A stretch of DNA of 64,000 nt from Sphaerisporangium sp040683095 (GTDB taxonomy: Bacteria; Actinomycetota; Actinomycetes; Streptosporangiales; Streptosporangiaceae). The notes beneath the pieces are model-generated. The model made no database searches, had not been told where the DNA came from, and was given only the letters and a program-made list of their open reading frames with translations. How positions within the stretch are numbered: the stretch's first letter is position 1; every line of letters starts with the position of its first letter. This document shows, piece by piece, positions 44,205 to 51,913 of the stretch. The stretch lies in the NCBI RefSeq assembly GCF_040683095.1, contig NZ_JBFBCI010000041.1:1-64000 (forward strand), given 5' to 3'. A program made the position numbers and the translations under genes.

Positions 44205-45113
44205 TCACGCGGCGATGGTGCGGGGGCGGCGGGCGCCGTTCTTGAGCCCGGATGCGATGGTGGCGCGGGTCTCGGACGCGGTGAGTCCGGCGTCCACCCC
44301 TCCTTGTCCAAGCAGCTCTTTGACCTCGTGCTCATCCAGCGCGCTGCCCGCCACGAGCTGGCCTAGGGCGGTGGCGGCGAGGTAGAGGGTCATGTTGCGC
44401 TGTCCGGTGGGGGCGGCGGCGATGCGGTCGAGTTCGCCGGTGATGGCGGCGCGCAGGAACGCGCCGCGCCGGTCGTTGGTCAGGGCGAGTTGCACCGGTT
44501 CGGCCTTTTGACGGGGCGGGGGGATAAGACGCTTGGACAGCCAGGGGGGAAGCGGGGCGGGGGCGGCGTTGTAGATGACCTCGTAGGGGCCGGTGCCGTC
44601 GGGCAGGTCCACGAAGCTGCCGGGGCCGACGACGTAGCCGCCGGTGGCGCGGGTGTCGATCAGCCATCCGAGCCCGTTGCCCTTGTCGCTCTCGGTGTTG
44701 CGCAGTTCGGGGCCGTCGGCAGGGGCGGTGTAGTACTGGTGGGTTCCGCCGCGGCGGGTGCGGACCTGGAAGGTCTCCAGGGGTGGGTACGGCTGTCCGG
44801 CGCGCTCGCAGACCAGCGCTAGGACGTCGGCGCCGGTGGTGACGCCCGGCAGGTCGAAGGAAGGCGGGGGCGTAGCCCCTTCCTTTGGGGTGTCCAGGTC
44901 CAGCACCACCAGCCGGGAGGGCCCGCACGCGATGCCGATGTTGAACGGGGCTCGTGTCCACCAGCGGCGGATGGTTGCGGGGTCGGTGGTGGCGCGGTCC
45001 TCCCAGGAGTCGAATCCGCGGGGTGGGACCTTGTCGCGGGGGGCGAGGGGGAAGACGTGCCAGCCGCGGCGGGCGCTCGCGAGGGCGTAGCTGGTGAGGT
45101 CAGTCGGTGGCAT
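44205..45113 (-). CDS. Bifunctional DNA primase/polymerase (RepPP)
   Basis: A 302-aa prim-pol domain protein. The metal-binding DLD lies in LVVLDLDTPKEG near residue 71, the invariant His in RRGGTHQYYTAP near 125, and DTRATGGYVVGPGSFVDLPD completes the fold; an N-terminal ALASARRGWHVFPLAPRDK is the family start. It probably primes and extends at the element's origin together with the adjacent ATPase. ATG 45113 follows AGGAGG by eight bases, inside the end of the upstream small gene. Its stop overlaps a possible upstream start of the ATPase gene. Confidence 0.93.
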   Translation of the reverse strand: MPPTDLTSYALASARRGWHVFPLAPRDKVPPRGFDSWEDRATTDPATIRRWWTRAPFNIGIACGPSRLVVLDLDTPKEGATPPPSFDLPGVTTGADVLALVCERAGQPYPPLETFQVRTRRGGTHQYYTAPADGPELRNTESDKGNGLGWLIDTRATGGYVVGPGSFVDLPDGTGPYEVIYNAAPAPLPPWLSKRLIPPPRQKAEPVQLALTNDRRGAFLRAAITGELDRIAAAPTGQRNMTLYLAATALGQLVAGSALDEHEVKELLGQGGVDAGLTASETRATIASGLKNGARRPRTIAA

Positions 45114-45273
45114 CGCTGGTGTCCTCCTTGGGGCGGCGTAGGCCGCGGAAGGGGCGCACGACCTTGGTGCCGTCGGCGCGTTGGATCAGGACGTTGCGGG
45201 GGCCGCCGCCGGGTCCCCAGCGGATGAGGACCACGACGGGTTTGCCGCGTTCGAGGTAGGTGCGGCCGATCAC
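45100..45273 (-). CDS. Small hypothetical protein of the AICE operon (57 aa)
   Basis: Starts with GTG 45273 behind AAGGGA and overlaps the primase gene by 14 bp. It is predicted as a small beta-rich domain (RTYLERGKPVVVLIRWGPGG; RNVLIQRADGTKVVRPF) with an acidic tail. No family recognised. Confidence 0.7.
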   Translation of the reverse strand: MIGRTYLERGKPVVVLIRWGPGGGPRNVLIQRADGTKVVRPFRGLRRPKEDTSDATD

Positions 45274-46502
45274 GCGGCGTCCCTTCCGCAGGGGGCAAGG
45301 TGGGCGGGGGCCAGGTCGAGGAGTGCGGCGGTGGCCTGTTGCGGGACGACGCCGTTGCCCAGGGCGTGAAGCATCTGGTTGCGGGTCAGTCCGGGGACGT
45401 CGGTGACCCATCCGGCGGGCAGGCCCATGACCCACTCGACGAACGCGGGGGCTAGGCGTCCTCGATGGTCAGTTGGCCGGGGTGCGGGGCGGCCGGTGAG
45501 GGCTTCCCAGCGCCGGATGGCGGGCTCGTAGGCTCCCCACTCGACAGCCGGGCCGCCGTCGAGGGCATCGTCAGATCCCCCGAACTGCCCCGCTGGTTCG
45601 GCCCGCCCTTGGTTCCGTCGGTCGCCCGTGGGGTCGGTAGCAGGCTGACCGCGTCGGTCATGGTCGGCCCTGAGCCGTACAGTTCCTTGGCCCGTCGTGA
45701 CGTCCTGGTGGCCTTGGAGTCGTTGGCCTTGGGGGTCGGCAGCAGGGATGCCACCTCGGCGGCCAGGCACAGGCCGTGCGTGCCCGCTTCCTGGGAGGGT
45801 GAGCGGCGGGTCTGCCGGTTCTCCCGTTCCGATGCCCGCGGGGTGGGCAGCAGGGAAACCGTGTGGCGCAGGTTCATGCCGCCTTGGGCTGCGTGTCCGG
45901 TTCCGGTGCCCTCGCTGGTCGTCGGGGTCGGCAGCAGCTCGACCGCGTTCGGTAGCTGCCCGTGGTAGCCGTGCCCCTTCCAGTCGCGGGCCGCCGGTGT
46001 CGGCAGGCCAGGCCAGGCAGAACCAGCGTTCGCGCCGGTGCGGGGCGCCGATGTCGGACGCTCGTAGACATGTCCATTGCGCATCGAACCCGAGCGCGGC
46101 AAGGTCAGACGCGACGACGTCGAGCCCTGGTCGTCGAGCAACGATCGCTGCCACGTTCTCAAGCACGAGCAGGCGGGGTCGTAGTACGCCCACGGCGTGG
46201 GCGATGGTCTTCCATAGTCCACTGCGGGTTCCTTCTTTGATGCCTGCTCCGCGGCCGGCGTAGCTGAGGTCTTGGCAGGGGAATCCGGCGGTGATGACGT
46301 CCACGGGCTGGACCTGGTGCCAGTCGATGGCGGTGAGGTCGCCGAGGTTGGGCACCTCCGGGTACCGGTGGGACAGGATCCGGGCGGCGCCGGGGTCGTT
46401 GTCGGCGACCCAGGCCGGGCGGGCGCCGAGTGCAGCGGATACGGCCAGGTCCAGCCCGCCGTATCCGCTGCACATCGAACCGGAGGTCAGGGGCGTGTTC
46501 AC
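45270..46502 (-). CDS. C5 cytosine-specific DNA methyltransferase
   Basis: A 410-aa m5C methyltransferase: motif I SMCSGYGGLDLAV, motif IV with catalytic Cys in TAGFPCQDLSYAG near residue 75, motif VI with LVLENVAAI near 115, motif VIII APHRRERWFCLAWP near 155, and motifs IX/X RWEALTGRPAPRPT and LHALGNGVVPQQATAA near 387. The ~150-residue region between VIII and IX is polar and repetitive and serves as target-recognition region. It probably protects the element from host restriction; no cognate nuclease is adjacent. GTG 46502 overlaps the upstream stop (GTGA). A second, in-phase-shifted frame of 256 codons lies inside this gene. Confidence 0.93.
   Translation of the reverse strand: MNTPLTSGSMCSGYGGLDLAVSAALGARPAWVADNDPGAARILSHRYPEVPNLGDLTAIDWHQVQPVDVITAGFPCQDLSYAGRGAGIKEGTRSGLWKTIAHAVGVLRPRLLVLENVAAIVARRPGLDVVASDLAALGFDAQWTCLRASDIGAPHRRERWFCLAWPADTGGPRLEGARLPRAATERGRAAADPDDQRGHRNRTRSPRRHEPAPHGFPAAHPAGIGTGEPADPPLTLPGSGHARPVPGRRGGIPAADPQGQRLQGHQDVTTGQGTVRLRADHDRRGQPATDPTGDRRNQGRAEPAGQFGGSDDALDGGPAVEWGAYEPAIRRWEALTGRPAPRPTDHRGRLAPAFVEWVMGLPAGWVTDVPGLTRNQMLHALGNGVVPQQATAALLDLAPAHLAPCGRDAA
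45452..46222 (-). CDS. Possible overlapping gene nested in the methyltransferase gene (256 aa)
   Basis: Same strand, different frame. It starts with GTG 46222, seven bases after GAAGGA, and lies wholly within the methyltransferase gene. The product is not random in look: YYDPACSCLRTWQRSLL, LTLPRSGSMRNGHVYERPTS and five spaced motifs of the type LLPTP-x-x-x-D/E (LPTPAARD, LLPTPTTSE, LLPTPRASE, LLPTPKAND, LLPTPRATD). From memory, proteins with W/YDP-SSWRT, PRSGMM-NG and PTP-A-D motifs are annotated beside phage methyltransferases; this I could not check. Third-position GC is high in both frames, so translation is undecided. It may be merely the shadow of a conserved methyltransferase region. 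Confidence 0.35.
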   Translation of the reverse strand: MDYGRPSPTPWAYYDPACSCLRTWQRSLLDDQGSTSSRLTLPRSGSMRNGHVYERPTSAPRTGANAGSAWPGLPTPAARDWKGHGYHGQLPNAVELLPTPTTSEGTGTGHAAQGGMNLRHTVSLLPTPRASERENRQTRRSPSQEAGTHGLCLAAEVASLLPTPKANDSKATRTSRRAKELYGSGPTMTDAVSLLPTPRATDGTKGGPNQRGSSGDLTMPSTAARLSSGEPTSPPSGAGKPSPAAPHPGQLTIEDA

Positions 46503-46729
46503 GCGGTGCCCTGGGAGCGGCCGGGCGCGGTGAAGGAGAGGGCGGCGCGGCGGGCGATGATCGCGGCGAGCACCTCGGCCGATCCTTCGTTGTCGGGGTT
46601 GGCCAGGCAGCGCAGGGCCCATTCCACGGCGCCGGTCTGGGGGTCGGGCATGGGGTCGTGGTCGAGGTAGTCATCCAGGCCGCCGGGGCCGTGGATGATG
46701 CGGGTGATCCAGTCGGACAGGCCGGTCAT
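46499..46729 (-). CDS. Small hypothetical protein upstream of the methyltransferase (76 aa)
   Basis: Acidic, helical protein (MTGLSDWITRIIHGPGGLDD; NPDNEGSAEVLAAIIARRAA) starting at ATG 46729 with GGAG upstream. Its stop overlaps the methyltransferase GTG by four bases, indicating coupled translation. No known domain seen. Confidence 0.75.
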   Translation of the reverse strand: MTGLSDWITRIIHGPGGLDDYLDHDPMPDPQTGAVEWALRCLANPDNEGSAEVLAAIIARRAALSFTAPGRSQGTA

Positions 46730-46838
46730 GATGGTCGGTCTCCTTCGGGGGTTCAGCGGACGTTGAGCAGGCGGGCACCGGCGCGGGGGCGGCGGCCGGT
46801 GCCGGTGCAGGTGGGGCGGTAGCCGCCGTGAACGCGGG

Positions 46839-47138
46839 CTAGGGGCCGACGGTCCAGTTACGGCCGGTGGTCGTGGCGTCGTGGGCGTCGGTGGCGATCC
46901 GCTCGACGGTGTTCCGGTCGATCTGGTGGCGCAGGCGGCCGGCGACTCGGCGCAGGGATCGCGCGGCCTGCCCGGCCTCGCGCGGGGTCAGGGTGTCTTC
47001 GCTGCCGTGGTCCATGAAGTCGAGCAGCCTGGCGGCGCCCTGGCTGTCGCGGGCGCCTGCCTCGGTGAGCAGGGTGGCCAGTTGCTGGGAGTGCAGGCAG
47101 GAGATGTGCCGGGCGCGGGGGCCGAAGTAGAAGCCCAT
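46839..47138 (-). CDS. Hypothetical AICE protein (99 aa)
   Basis: Begins MGFYFGPRARHISCLHSQQL with GAGGAGAACG upstream. Predicted all-helical, with a basic central helix (AARSLRRVAGRLRHQI) and His/Cys residues near the N-terminus. Similar small proteins occur in actinomycete plasmids, but I cannot name the family. The 109 bp after it holds only a degenerate CTGTGRR-type zinc-knuckle relic without a proper start. Confidence 0.72.
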   Translation of the reverse strand: MGFYFGPRARHISCLHSQQLATLLTEAGARDSQGAARLLDFMDHGSEDTLTPREAGQAARSLRRVAGRLRHQIDRNTVERIATDAHDATTTGRNWTVGP

Positions 47139-47224
47139 TACCGTTCTCCTCTGGTGGGCGTGGCTGTGGTCTGGTCGCTGGTCAGGGAACGGCTCGCGCG
47201 GGCCCGGCTGGTGTGGCCGGTCAT
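47138..47224 (-). CDS. Micro-protein (28 aa), translationally coupled
   Basis: Starts with an ATG overlapping the upstream stop (ATGA, 47221-47224) and ends with a TAA overlapping the next ATG (TAATG). The Ser/Thr/Arg-rich peptide (MTGHTSRARASRSLTSDQTT and onward) has no recognisable domain. It may function only as a ribosome bridge between its neighbours. Confidence 0.35.
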   Translation of the reverse strand: MTGHTSRARASRSLTSDQTTATPTRGER

Positions 47225-47439
47225 CGGGTGCCGTCGTGGTGCAGGCGAAGGACGTAGGTGACCAGGCGCCAGCCGATCCGGGAGCGCATGCCGGTGCCGG
47301 AGCAGGCGCGGCAGGTGCGGTTCTTGCCTCCGGGGCGGCAGCGTCGGCAGGTGCCCCAGGGCGAGATCAGGCACCAACCGATGTAGCAGAGAGTGACGAT
47401 GGGGAGGCAGAGGACTAGCAGGGTGATGAGGAGGGTCAC
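47221..47439 (-). CDS. Membrane-anchored zinc-knuckle protein (72 aa)
   Basis: An N-terminal membrane helix (LLITLLVLCLPIVTLCYIGW) is followed by a DnaJ-type double Cys pair, CRRC and CRACSGTG, and a basic tail. It starts with GTG 47439. Zinc binding is inferred from the CxxC-CxxCxGxG pattern, shared with the products at 54471 and 55357. Confidence 0.72.
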   Translation of the reverse strand: MTLLITLLVLCLPIVTLCYIGWCLISPWGTCRRCRPGGKNRTCRACSGTGMRSRIGWRLVTYVLRLHHDGTR

Positions 47440-47578
47440 AGGGGGCTCCCAGGCCGTTTTGAAGGCTTTGCGCAGGTGGGCGCTAGCACGCTAGTTCGCT
47501 GGTAGATCGAGGGATGGAGCGCTACCAGGGGTGCTACCGGTAGCGGGGTTGCCCGCTACCGGTAGCACTCGGCGGGGG
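47440..47578. other. Intergenic region downstream of traB
   Basis: This 139-bp gap after the traB stop is the largest non-coding break in the minus-strand operon between rep and 53700. It holds the GCTACC repeat cluster described separately, plus related GCTAG and GGTAG words between 47488 and 47505. Confidence 0.6.
47521..47566. repeat. GCTACC/GGTAGC cluster, candidate clt locus
   Basis: Three GCTACC (47521, 47533, 47555) and two GGTAGC (47539, 47561) lie in 46 bp; two of each pair form the perfect 12-bp palindrome GCTACCGGTAGC at 47533-47544 and 47555-47566, spaced 22 bp, two helical turns. In conjugative Streptomyces elements TraB binds short repeats at clt close to its gene. A role as clt or as terminator is inference. 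Confidence 0.5.
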
Positions 47579-49816
47579 TCAGTCGGCCGAGCGAGTTCGG
47601 TTACGCTCCGCGACGACTTCGGCGACGCGGTCGCGGTCGATGCCGCGCCGGTTTGTCTGCTTGCCGTCGATGCGGCGGCTGATCTGGATGGTGTCGATGC
47701 CGTGCGGCTTGAGCATCGCGGCCAGCGTCTCGACTTCCCACCCGTCGTAGATTCCGGGCCGTAGCTCACCCAGCCGGGTGACCACGACTTCAGACCACAC
47801 CCTGCCCTCGCCGGGCGCCACGACGGCCAGGATGTCGGCCAGCAGATCGAAGGCCGGGGCGGCGGGTTCGGTGTCGCCGGTGGCGTGGCCGGTGAGGGTG
47901 CCGGCGGCGGCGCGGGCGGCGTGGGCGCGTTTGACGATCCGTTCGGAGGCGGGGCCGTCCAGGTAGGCCGATCGTGTGATCTGGGCGTCTTCGGCGGCGC
48001 CGACCAGGTAGCCGATGCCCTTGTCTCGCATGGTGAAGGTGGTGGCGCGGATGCCGTTGCGGTAGGCGCTGGTGCCAAGCACCATGTCGTTTTCGACCTG
48101 GCCCATGACGCGTAGGCAGAACCGGATGCCGACGTTGGCGGACACGCCGGTCGGGAGGCTGTCCTTGTCGGGGCGCTGGGTGGCCAGCAGCAGGATCACG
48201 CCGAGGGCGCGGCCTCGTTTGATGATGGCGGTGGCCAGTTCGCCGGCTTCCTTGCCGTGCTCGGGGTGGGAGAACAGCTCCTGGCATTCGTCCACGGCGA
48301 ACACCAGCGGATGCAGCCCCAGGGAGCGCTTGGCGGCGAGCTGAGGGGTGACCTTGTTCTCTGGGCAGATGTCGCGGGGCAGGTTGGCGATGGTCTTGGC
48401 GCGGCGTTCCAGGTCCTTGTACACCTCCCGCAGACTGAGCAGGCAGGCATGGATGGTGTCGTCATCGGGGCCAGACCCGTAGTGGTGGGACACCGACTCG
48501 AACACCGACAGGTCCCCCGAGCCCTTGAGTTCGAACAGGCGGAGTTCGGCGGTGGGGTCCAGGGCGGCGGCCAGCAGCAGCACGCGAAGGGCGAAGGTCT
48601 TGCCCGCGCCGGGCATCGCGCCGATCAGCACGTTGGCGTACATGAGCGGGACGGTGACCGGGCGCATCCGCTGGTCGTAGCCGAACACCACCGGTTTGAA
48701 CAGGTCGGCGGTGCCGGTGCGGGCCAGCGGCCAGCTTGGGGCCTTGGCCGATGACATGTCCTGGTCTCCGACCCACAAAACCAGGCGTCCGGCGTGCTGG
48801 CCGGGGGCGGGTTCGGGCCAGACGCAGCCCAGCGGGCGGCGCAGCCCGGAGGCGAGCCGGTCGCGGCGTTCCATGATGTCGGTGACGGTGACCCCGAGCG
48901 GCAAATCGACGTCGGCGCGCCAGCCGGGGCCGTCCCGGGTGATGGGGGCGGGGAAGCCGATGCCGCGTCCGCCCTTGCCCATGGCTTTGTTGATCTCGGC
49001 GATACCGAGCGCGGCAAGCGCGTCGATGACGACGGTGGAGGTGAGGCGTTCGACCTTGGTGGCGATGACGGCGCGGTCGATCAGCGGCCGGTCCGGCGGC
49101 GCGCCGAGGACGCCGAGTAGGGCGATCAGGGCGGCGATGACGGCCCATTGCGCCGGGGTGGGGGCGGCGAACGCCACCAGCAGCGTGCTGATGCCGGTCA
49201 CGATGACGGCCAGGATCGCGACGGCGACGCGCAGGCGGACACGGGCGTCGCGCTGGCGGGAGAGTTTCAGGTAGGACTCGGGGTCTTCCTTGCGGACGGC
49301 GGCCAGGCGTACCGGCTCGCCTTCCCAATCGAAGGTCCAGCGGACGAAACCGCCGAGGGTGCGGGCCAGGCCCCGCGGGGATCGGCCGGCCAGTTTCAGC
49401 CCGTACAGCGGGGAGCGCAGGGCGTGGTAACCGGTGACGTGCAGGTAGTGCCCTCCCGCCCACGTCAGGGTGTCCAGGGCCTCACCGCGTGAGCGCAGCC
49501 ACAGCGGCACGACCGGGCGGCGCGCCTTGGCCTTGTCGGCTAGCTCCGCGCGCCAGTTGCGGTCGGCGCCGCCGTCCTGGTCGACGCGGACCGTCTCCCC
49601 GTCGGGGAACTCGATGACCTCGGCGCCGTCGGGGGCGGCGGGGCGGTCGGACCGGTCGGACTGGTCGGCAGGGATAGCGGGCGGCTGGGGCTGGCGTCCG
49701 GCGCGGATGGTGTCGAATGCCACGACCTCGGCGCCGGGGTCGTCGTCGGGCCAGAGGGTGAAGCTCGCCGGGGTGGCGGGGTGGTGGCCGTTGGTCTGGG
49801 CAGGGGTGTCGGTCAT
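47579..49816 (-). CDS. traB: TraB-type FtsK/SpoIIIE dsDNA translocase
   Basis: A 745-aa conjugal transfer ATPase expected to form a hexameric pore that moves double-stranded element DNA between hyphae. Two membrane helices lie near residues 195-235 (VAVAILAVIVTGISTLLVAF; WAVIAALIALLGVLG). The motor domain has Walker A LIGAMPGAGKTFALRVLLLA near 402, Walker B LVFAVDECQELF near 505 and LLLATQRPDKDSLPTGVSAN. The C-terminal ~90 residues form a winged helix that in TraB reads clt repeats (GWEVETLAAMLKPHGIDTIQ; NRRGIDRDRVAEVV). ATG 49816 overlaps the upstream stop. Confidence 0.95.
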   Translation of the reverse strand: MTDTPAQTNGHHPATPASFTLWPDDDPGAEVVAFDTIRAGRQPQPPAIPADQSDRSDRPAAPDGAEVIEFPDGETVRVDQDGGADRNWRAELADKAKARRPVVPLWLRSRGEALDTLTWAGGHYLHVTGYHALRSPLYGLKLAGRSPRGLARTLGGFVRWTFDWEGEPVRLAAVRKEDPESYLKLSRQRDARVRLRVAVAILAVIVTGISTLLVAFAAPTPAQWAVIAALIALLGVLGAPPDRPLIDRAVIATKVERLTSTVVIDALAALGIAEINKAMGKGGRGIGFPAPITRDGPGWRADVDLPLGVTVTDIMERRDRLASGLRRPLGCVWPEPAPGQHAGRLVLWVGDQDMSSAKAPSWPLARTGTADLFKPVVFGYDQRMRPVTVPLMYANVLIGAMPGAGKTFALRVLLLAAALDPTAELRLFELKGSGDLSVFESVSHHYGSGPDDDTIHACLLSLREVYKDLERRAKTIANLPRDICPENKVTPQLAAKRSLGLHPLVFAVDECQELFSHPEHGKEAGELATAIIKRGRALGVILLLATQRPDKDSLPTGVSANVGIRFCLRVMGQVENDMVLGTSAYRNGIRATTFTMRDKGIGYLVGAAEDAQITRSAYLDGPASERIVKRAHAARAAAGTLTGHATGDTEPAAPAFDLLADILAVVAPGEGRVWSEVVVTRLGELRPGIYDGWEVETLAAMLKPHGIDTIQISRRIDGKQTNRRGIDRDRVAEVVAERNRTRSAD

Positions 49817-50166
49817 GATGGGGTCACCTCGTTTGCCTTGCTGTGGGCGGGGTTGCGGGGCGCGGCCGTTGTCTTGGCGGATGGGGTCGCGTCCCGCACG
49901 GGGCGGTCAGGGGCGTAGGTGAGGGGCGGCAGGTCCAGTTCGGCGCGCCAGGCGTCGATCATGTGCCGCCACATCTCGTCACGGGGCCGGGGCCCGGCGG
50001 CGAGGACTTCGGTCAGGGTGAGAGCGGTGATGGCCTGGTCTCGGGTGAAGCGCCGTCCGGGGTAGCCGGTGACCTGCCAGGCACCTTCCCGGAGTTCGGC
50101 GGTGGCGGTGGTGGCGCCGGTCGGGTCGGTGAGGGCCATGTGGGCGGGGGTGATGCGGATGCCCAT
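49813..50166 (-). CDS. Hypothetical protein between spdB and traB (117 aa)
   Basis: Begins MGIRITPAHMALTDPTGATT; the first half is beta-rich, the second holds WRHMIDAWRAELDLPPLTYA and a basic Thr/Pro tail. Its ATG overlaps the spdB stop (TGATG) and its stop overlaps the traB start (ATGA). A transfer-associated role is likely from position only; family not recognised. Confidence 0.75.
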   Translation of the reverse strand: MGIRITPAHMALTDPTGATTATAELREGAWQVTGYPGRRFTRDQAITALTLTEVLAAGPRPRDEMWRHMIDAWRAELDLPPLTYAPDRPVRDATPSAKTTAAPRNPAHSKANEVTPS

Positions 50167-51161
50167 CACGCCAGCCTTTCGGCCAGCAGCGCGTCACGCA
50201 CGGCGCGGGCGTCGTCCATGCCGCACCGCAACGCCCGCTGGATCTTGTTGGCGCTGGGGGTGGCGGGCAGTTGCCCAGCGGCGATCAGCGTCCGTGTCCG
50301 CTCGATCAGCGCGGTCGGTTCGGCGCCCGTCCGCCTTACCGGATCATGGGTGTTCGCGCTGTACGTAAGGCCGGTAAGCCCCTGGTCTGCCTTCTGGGTC
50401 CGGGTGTGGTCAAGGTCGGTGAACGCGGCCAGGATGATCGGCAGAGCGGTCACCACGGCGACGGCGACGACCGGCCCCAGCACGTGCAGCACCAAACGCG
50501 ACAGGGAGAACGTCTCACCCTCGGGGACCGACCAGGGCAGGTACGGCCAGGCGTTCATGCCGACCGTCAACCCGAGGAACAGCCACTCGATTCTGACCAG
50601 CGTCGGTGACTCGATGGGCTGGCCGCGGGTGGCCAGGTAGGCGCGGGCGCCGACCACGACCAGCAGGGCCAGCGACATGAACGGTTCCACCAGCCAGGCG
50701 AACACCCACGAGGGCGACCAGGCGGGGGCGCCGTCGGCGGCGAAGTGCTGGACACCGGCGGTGGACCAGGCCAGCGCGAGCGCCAGCGCCACCATCCCCG
50801 CGGCCACCAGCAGGCGCCGCATCCGTGCGGCTTGCCAGGCGCGCATGGCCGGGTTCTGGCCCAGCTCGTGCAGCCGCGCGGCCTCGTGGGCGGCCTTGCG
50901 GCGCTTACGCACCTTGGCCGTGTCCAGCAGGAGCGGCGCGTCGTCGTCTTGCAGGGTCGCCAACTGGTGGGCTTCGGCGACCTCGGCGCGCAACCGCGCC
51001 ACCCGCTTGCTCTCCCCGCCGGCCTGCACCGGCGAGGCGGGCGGGGCCGGTGGCGGGGCGGCCACGGTGGGGGGTTGGGCGGCGAGATGGCGTTCCAGTT
51101 CGGCCAGTCCTCGGGTGATGTCGTCGGGACTCGGCTCGGGGGTGGGAGTGGCGATGCTCAC
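50166..51161 (-). CDS. SpdB-like spread protein (DUF2637-type membrane protein)
   Basis: A 331-aa membrane protein. A charged N-terminal region with coiled-coil character (SKRVARLRAEVAEAHQLATL; KVRKRRKAAHEAARLHEL) precedes four hydrophobic segments (LLVAAGMVALALALAW; VFAWLVEPFMSLALLVVVGA; WLFLGLTVGMNAWPYLP; VLHVLGPVVAVAVVTALPII), the layout of plasmid spread proteins (SpdB/DUF2637), which help distribute the element within the mycelium. The C-terminal ~70 residues look like a helix-turn-helix segment (LPATPSANKIQRALRCGMDD). GTG 51161 has an excellent GGAGGTGA upstream. Confidence 0.85.
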   Translation of the reverse strand: MSIATPTPEPSPDDITRGLAELERHLAAQPPTVAAPPPAPPASPVQAGGESKRVARLRAEVAEAHQLATLQDDDAPLLLDTAKVRKRRKAAHEAARLHELGQNPAMRAWQAARMRRLLVAAGMVALALALAWSTAGVQHFAADGAPAWSPSWVFAWLVEPFMSLALLVVVGARAYLATRGQPIESPTLVRIEWLFLGLTVGMNAWPYLPWSVPEGETFSLSRLVLHVLGPVVAVAVVTALPIILAAFTDLDHTRTQKADQGLTGLTYSANTHDPVRRTGAEPTALIERTRTLIAAGQLPATPSANKIQRALRCGMDDARAVRDALLAERLA

Positions 51162-51337
51162 CGGGTCACCTCCGTGCGGCCCGCGGCGGCGGCTTCCTGC
51201 GCGTCGTGCCACGCCTGCTCACGCTGATCGATACGGCGGCGGGCCTCGTCCATCGCGATGCGGTGCGCCGCGACCGAACCGACGCCCTTGGCGCGCAGTT
51301 CCTTCACACGGCGGCGGTAGATCTCCAGACCGCTCAC
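51158..51337 (-). CDS. Small helical protein (59 aa)
   Basis: Highly charged helical peptide (VSGLEIYRRRVKELRAKGVG; RIAMDEARRRIDQREQAWHD). GTG 51337 overlaps the upstream stop, and its own stop overlaps the spdB start, with GGAGGTGA for spdB inside its last codons. Confidence 0.72.
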   Translation of the reverse strand: MSGLEIYRRRVKELRAKGVGSVAAHRIAMDEARRRIDQREQAWHDAQEAAAAGRTEVTR

Positions 51338-51513
51338 GGCCGGTCCTCCTTGGGGGTGGGGGTGAGTTCGGCGTCGATGTAGAGGCGCACGCGGATGTCC
51401 GCGCCTCGGCAGGGGTAGGGGCGGGACTCGGCGATGACCCGGAAGGCGTCACCGAGGATGCGCGCGGCTTCGGCGACCTCGTCGGGTTCGCCGATCAGCC
51501 GGATACCGATCAC
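51334..51513 (-). CDS. Small hypothetical protein (59 aa)
   Basis: Starts VIGIRLIGEPDEVAEAARIL with GTG 51513 and ends KEDRP; one Cys. Alpha/beta pattern resembling a half-ferredoxin fold. GTGA overlaps on both sides. The VIG start resembles that of the product at 45100 (VIGRTYLERG), but the sequences diverge afterwards. Confidence 0.72.
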   Translation of the reverse strand: MIGIRLIGEPDEVAEAARILGDAFRVIAESRPYPCRGADIRVRLYIDAELTPTPKEDRP

Positions 51514-51902
51514 GCGGCGTTCCTTTCGTCGGTGCGGGCGCAGTCCAGGCAGATCCCCAGGTGGCGGGGCAGCACATAACCGGCGTCGGTGCCGCATTCG
51601 GGGCAGGTGCGCCGGGCGGCGTTCGCCTTGGCCAGCGCCTCCAACTGCGCGGGGGTGGCGGTGCGCTTGGGCAGCGCGAGCCGGGTGTCGAACAGGAACG
51701 CGGCCCGCACCCCGCCCCGCACCCGGTACCGAGACGACCGCCACAACACCTGTCCCTGCACGTACTGACCGCCGGGGCGCAGCCCGCGGGCGGTGAGCTG
51801 GCGGCGGGTGGCCAGGTGCGGCGGCGCCATCCGCCACGGCCAGGTCGGAAGCCCGTACCGGGCGCCGGTGGGGTCGAAGAACGCGGCACGAATGCGTGAC
51901 AT
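51510..51902 (-). CDS. RRQRL-motif-like zinc-binding protein (130 aa)
   Basis: Begins MSRIRAAFFDPTGARYGLPT, with HLATRRQLTARGLRPGGQYV near residue 30 and a C-terminal zinc site CPECGTDAGYVLPRHLGICL plus DC. This is the plan of the RRQRL-motif zinc-binding proteins widespread on actinomycete plasmids and AICEs, whose function is unknown; the motif here is RRQL. ATG 51902 is preceded by GAGG. Overlaps the next gene by GTGA. Confidence 0.8.
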   Translation of the reverse strand: MSRIRAAFFDPTGARYGLPTWPWRMAPPHLATRRQLTARGLRPGGQYVQGQVLWRSSRYRVRGGVRAAFLFDTRLALPKRTATPAQLEALAKANAARRTCPECGTDAGYVLPRHLGICLDCARTDERNAA

Positions 51903-51913
51903 CGGCCCTCGCC

